DNA of 64,000 bases from Halomonas lysinitropha. Its GTDB lineage: Bacteria; Pseudomonadota; Gammaproteobacteria; Pseudomonadales; Halomonadaceae. The notes below the pieces were generated by a model. That model was not told the DNA's origin. It saw only the letters and a list, made by a program, of their open reading frames with translations, and did no database searches. Position numbers and translations under genes: made by a program. The DNA is taken from NCBI RefSeq assembly GCF_902500215.1, contig NZ_CABVOU010000015.1, positions 1 to 64,000 of the forward strand, read 5' to 3'. Below are positions 61,415 to 64,000 of the stretch, in pieces (position 1 is the stretch's first letter; each line of letters opens with the position of its first letter).

Positions 61415-62011
61415 ATGACCGCAGCTGAGCGGCTCGTGATCCTCGACCGCGATGGCGTCATCAACCGCGACTCCGACGACTACGTGAAATCCCTTTCCGA
61501 ATGGATCCCCTACCCTGCCGCCATCGGGGCCATCGCACGGCTCAACCGTGCCGGCTGGACGGTAGCCGTCGCCACCAACCAGTCAGGCATCTCCCGTGGC
61601 TACTATGGCGAGGAGGTTCTGGAGGCTATGCATGAACGCCTCCGCCAGCTGGTTCGGGAAGCCGGCGGGGAAATCGCCCATATCGCCTTCTGTCCCCATG
61701 GACCGGATGACGACTGTGATTGCCGCAAGCCCTTGCCTGGCATGCTGGAAGAGATTCGAAGAGTACTGGTGCTGAACAGCCTCAAAGGGAGTTGGATGGT
61801 CGGCGACAGCCTTCGCGACCTGCAGGCCGGAGAGCCGATGGGGTGCCGGCCTGTGCTGGTTCGCACCGGCAAGGGGCATCGGACGGAGGAGAAGGGGGAA
61901 GGGCTCGAAGGTGTGATGGTCTTCGATGATCTCGCTGGTTTCGTCGATTGGCTGCTGGCTAGAAAAGGGAACAAGGAGCCAGACCTGCCAAGCGAGTCGT
62001 CGGGTCGCTGA
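61415..62011 (+). CDS. gmhB: D-glycero-beta-D-manno-heptose-1,7-bisphosphate 7-phosphatase
   Basis: A 198-aa HAD-family phosphatase of ADP-heptose synthesis. The nucleophile motif is VILDRDGVINRDSDDYV, followed by ATNQSGISRGYY, the zinc-binding CPHGPDDDCDCRKPLPG and the metal motif MVGDSLRDLQAG. AGGAG lies 9 bases before ATG 61415. It is flanked by parS sites on both sides; its promoter must lie within or close to parS 1-2. Confidence 0.94.
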   Translation: MTAAERLVILDRDGVINRDSDDYVKSLSEWIPYPAAIGAIARLNRAGWTVAVATNQSGISRGYYGEEVLEAMHERLRQLVREAGGEIAHIAFCPHGPDDDCDCRKPLPGMLEEIRRVLVLNSLKGSWMVGDSLRDLQAGEPMGCRPVLVRTGKGHRTEEKGEGLEGVMVFDDLAGFVDWLLARKGNKEPDLPSESSGR

Positions 62012-62012
62012 T

Positions 62013-62051
62013 ACGACAAGCCCGGCCATTCAGGCCGGCCTTGTCGTTCTT
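62013..62051 (+). terminator. Hairpin terminator of gmhB
   Basis: ACGACAAGCCCGGCC (62013-62027) and GGCCGGCCTTGTCGT (62033-62047) pair with a single mismatch, followed by TCTTGCTCTT. It lies between convergent gmhB and gyrB and may serve gmhB mainly. Confidence 0.65.
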
Positions 62052-62069
62052 GCTCTTCAGGCAGTGCGA

Positions 62070-62085
62070 TGTTTCACGTGGAACA
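62070..62085. promoter_or_regulatory. parS site 3 (opposite orientation)
   Basis: TGTTTCACGTGGAACA is the reverse complement of sites 1 and 2. It lies between the gmhB terminator and the gyrB stop codon. Confidence 0.9.
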
Positions 62086-62100
62086 TCGCTAGAACGAGCG

Positions 62101-64000
<1,900 letters not shown>

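Noticed and set aside
44345..62011. A complete ADP-heptose pathway in the window
   Set aside because: hldE, hldD and gmhB are present, but no sedoheptulose-7-phosphate isomerase (gmhA) was found.

Overview
The window reads as chromosomal DNA of a high-GC gammaproteobacterium of the Halomonas type (Halomonadaceae or a close relative). This rests on the gammaproteobacterial neighbourhoods ygfB-pepP-ubiH-ubiI beside zapA-6S RNA-ygfA, gshB-tonB-yqgE-yqgF, and glyQS-gmhB next to gyrB, together with a GyrB long enough to carry the insertion typical of the group. Three parS sites and the C-terminal part of gyrB at the right edge place the window next to the replication origin, which should lie just beyond base 64000.

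Region A (1-23.9 kb) is accessory aromatic catabolism. On the + strand, an unusual MBL-fold protein, an FAD aromatic hydroxylase, a small DUF2783 protein, homogentisate dioxygenase (hmgA), fumarylacetoacetase and maleylacetoacetate isomerase form a pathway cluster. An efflux MFS gene overlapping a stand-alone Rieske protein follows. A 1161-aa indolepyruvate:ferredoxin oxidoreductase diverges from an Lrp/AsnC regulator, and an EAL phosphodiesterase with a periplasmic sensor lies next to it. A second FAD hydroxylase/DUF2783 pair diverges from a LuxR-type regulator. A self-sufficient CYP116B-like P450 sits with an orphan TRAP binding protein (DctP) and diverges from an IclR regulator. A second DctP, with the start of its small permease, is at the left edge. 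My reading (inference) is that arylacetates are imported by TRAP systems, hydroxylated to homogentisate by the P450 and the flavoproteins, and cleaved to fumarate and acetoacetate.

Region B (24-44.3 kb) is housekeeping: pyrB, ruvX-yqgE-tonB-gshB, an S1-domain protein, rsmE, secB-rhodanese, gpmI-envC-ctpA, ubiI-ubiH-pepP-ygfB, zapA, 6S RNA, 5-formyl-THF cyclo-ligase, a 31-aa membrane microprotein, ilvA and rpiA.

Region C (44.3-58.1 kb) builds the lipopolysaccharide core: waaA, hldE, a GT9 glycosyltransferase, a Kdo kinase, an O-antigen ligase, four further glycosyltransferases, an OpgB-like phosphoglycerol transferase, waaF and hldD. With gmhB at 61.4 kb, three heptose-precursor genes are present; gmhA is not in the window. 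The ligase gene and its upstream spacer are visibly more AT-rich than their surroundings.

Region D (58.2-64 kb) holds glyQ-glyS, a strong terminator, parS-parS-gmhB-parS and gyrB (cut by the window end). No rRNA, tRNA, insertion sequence, prophage or CRISPR array was seen.
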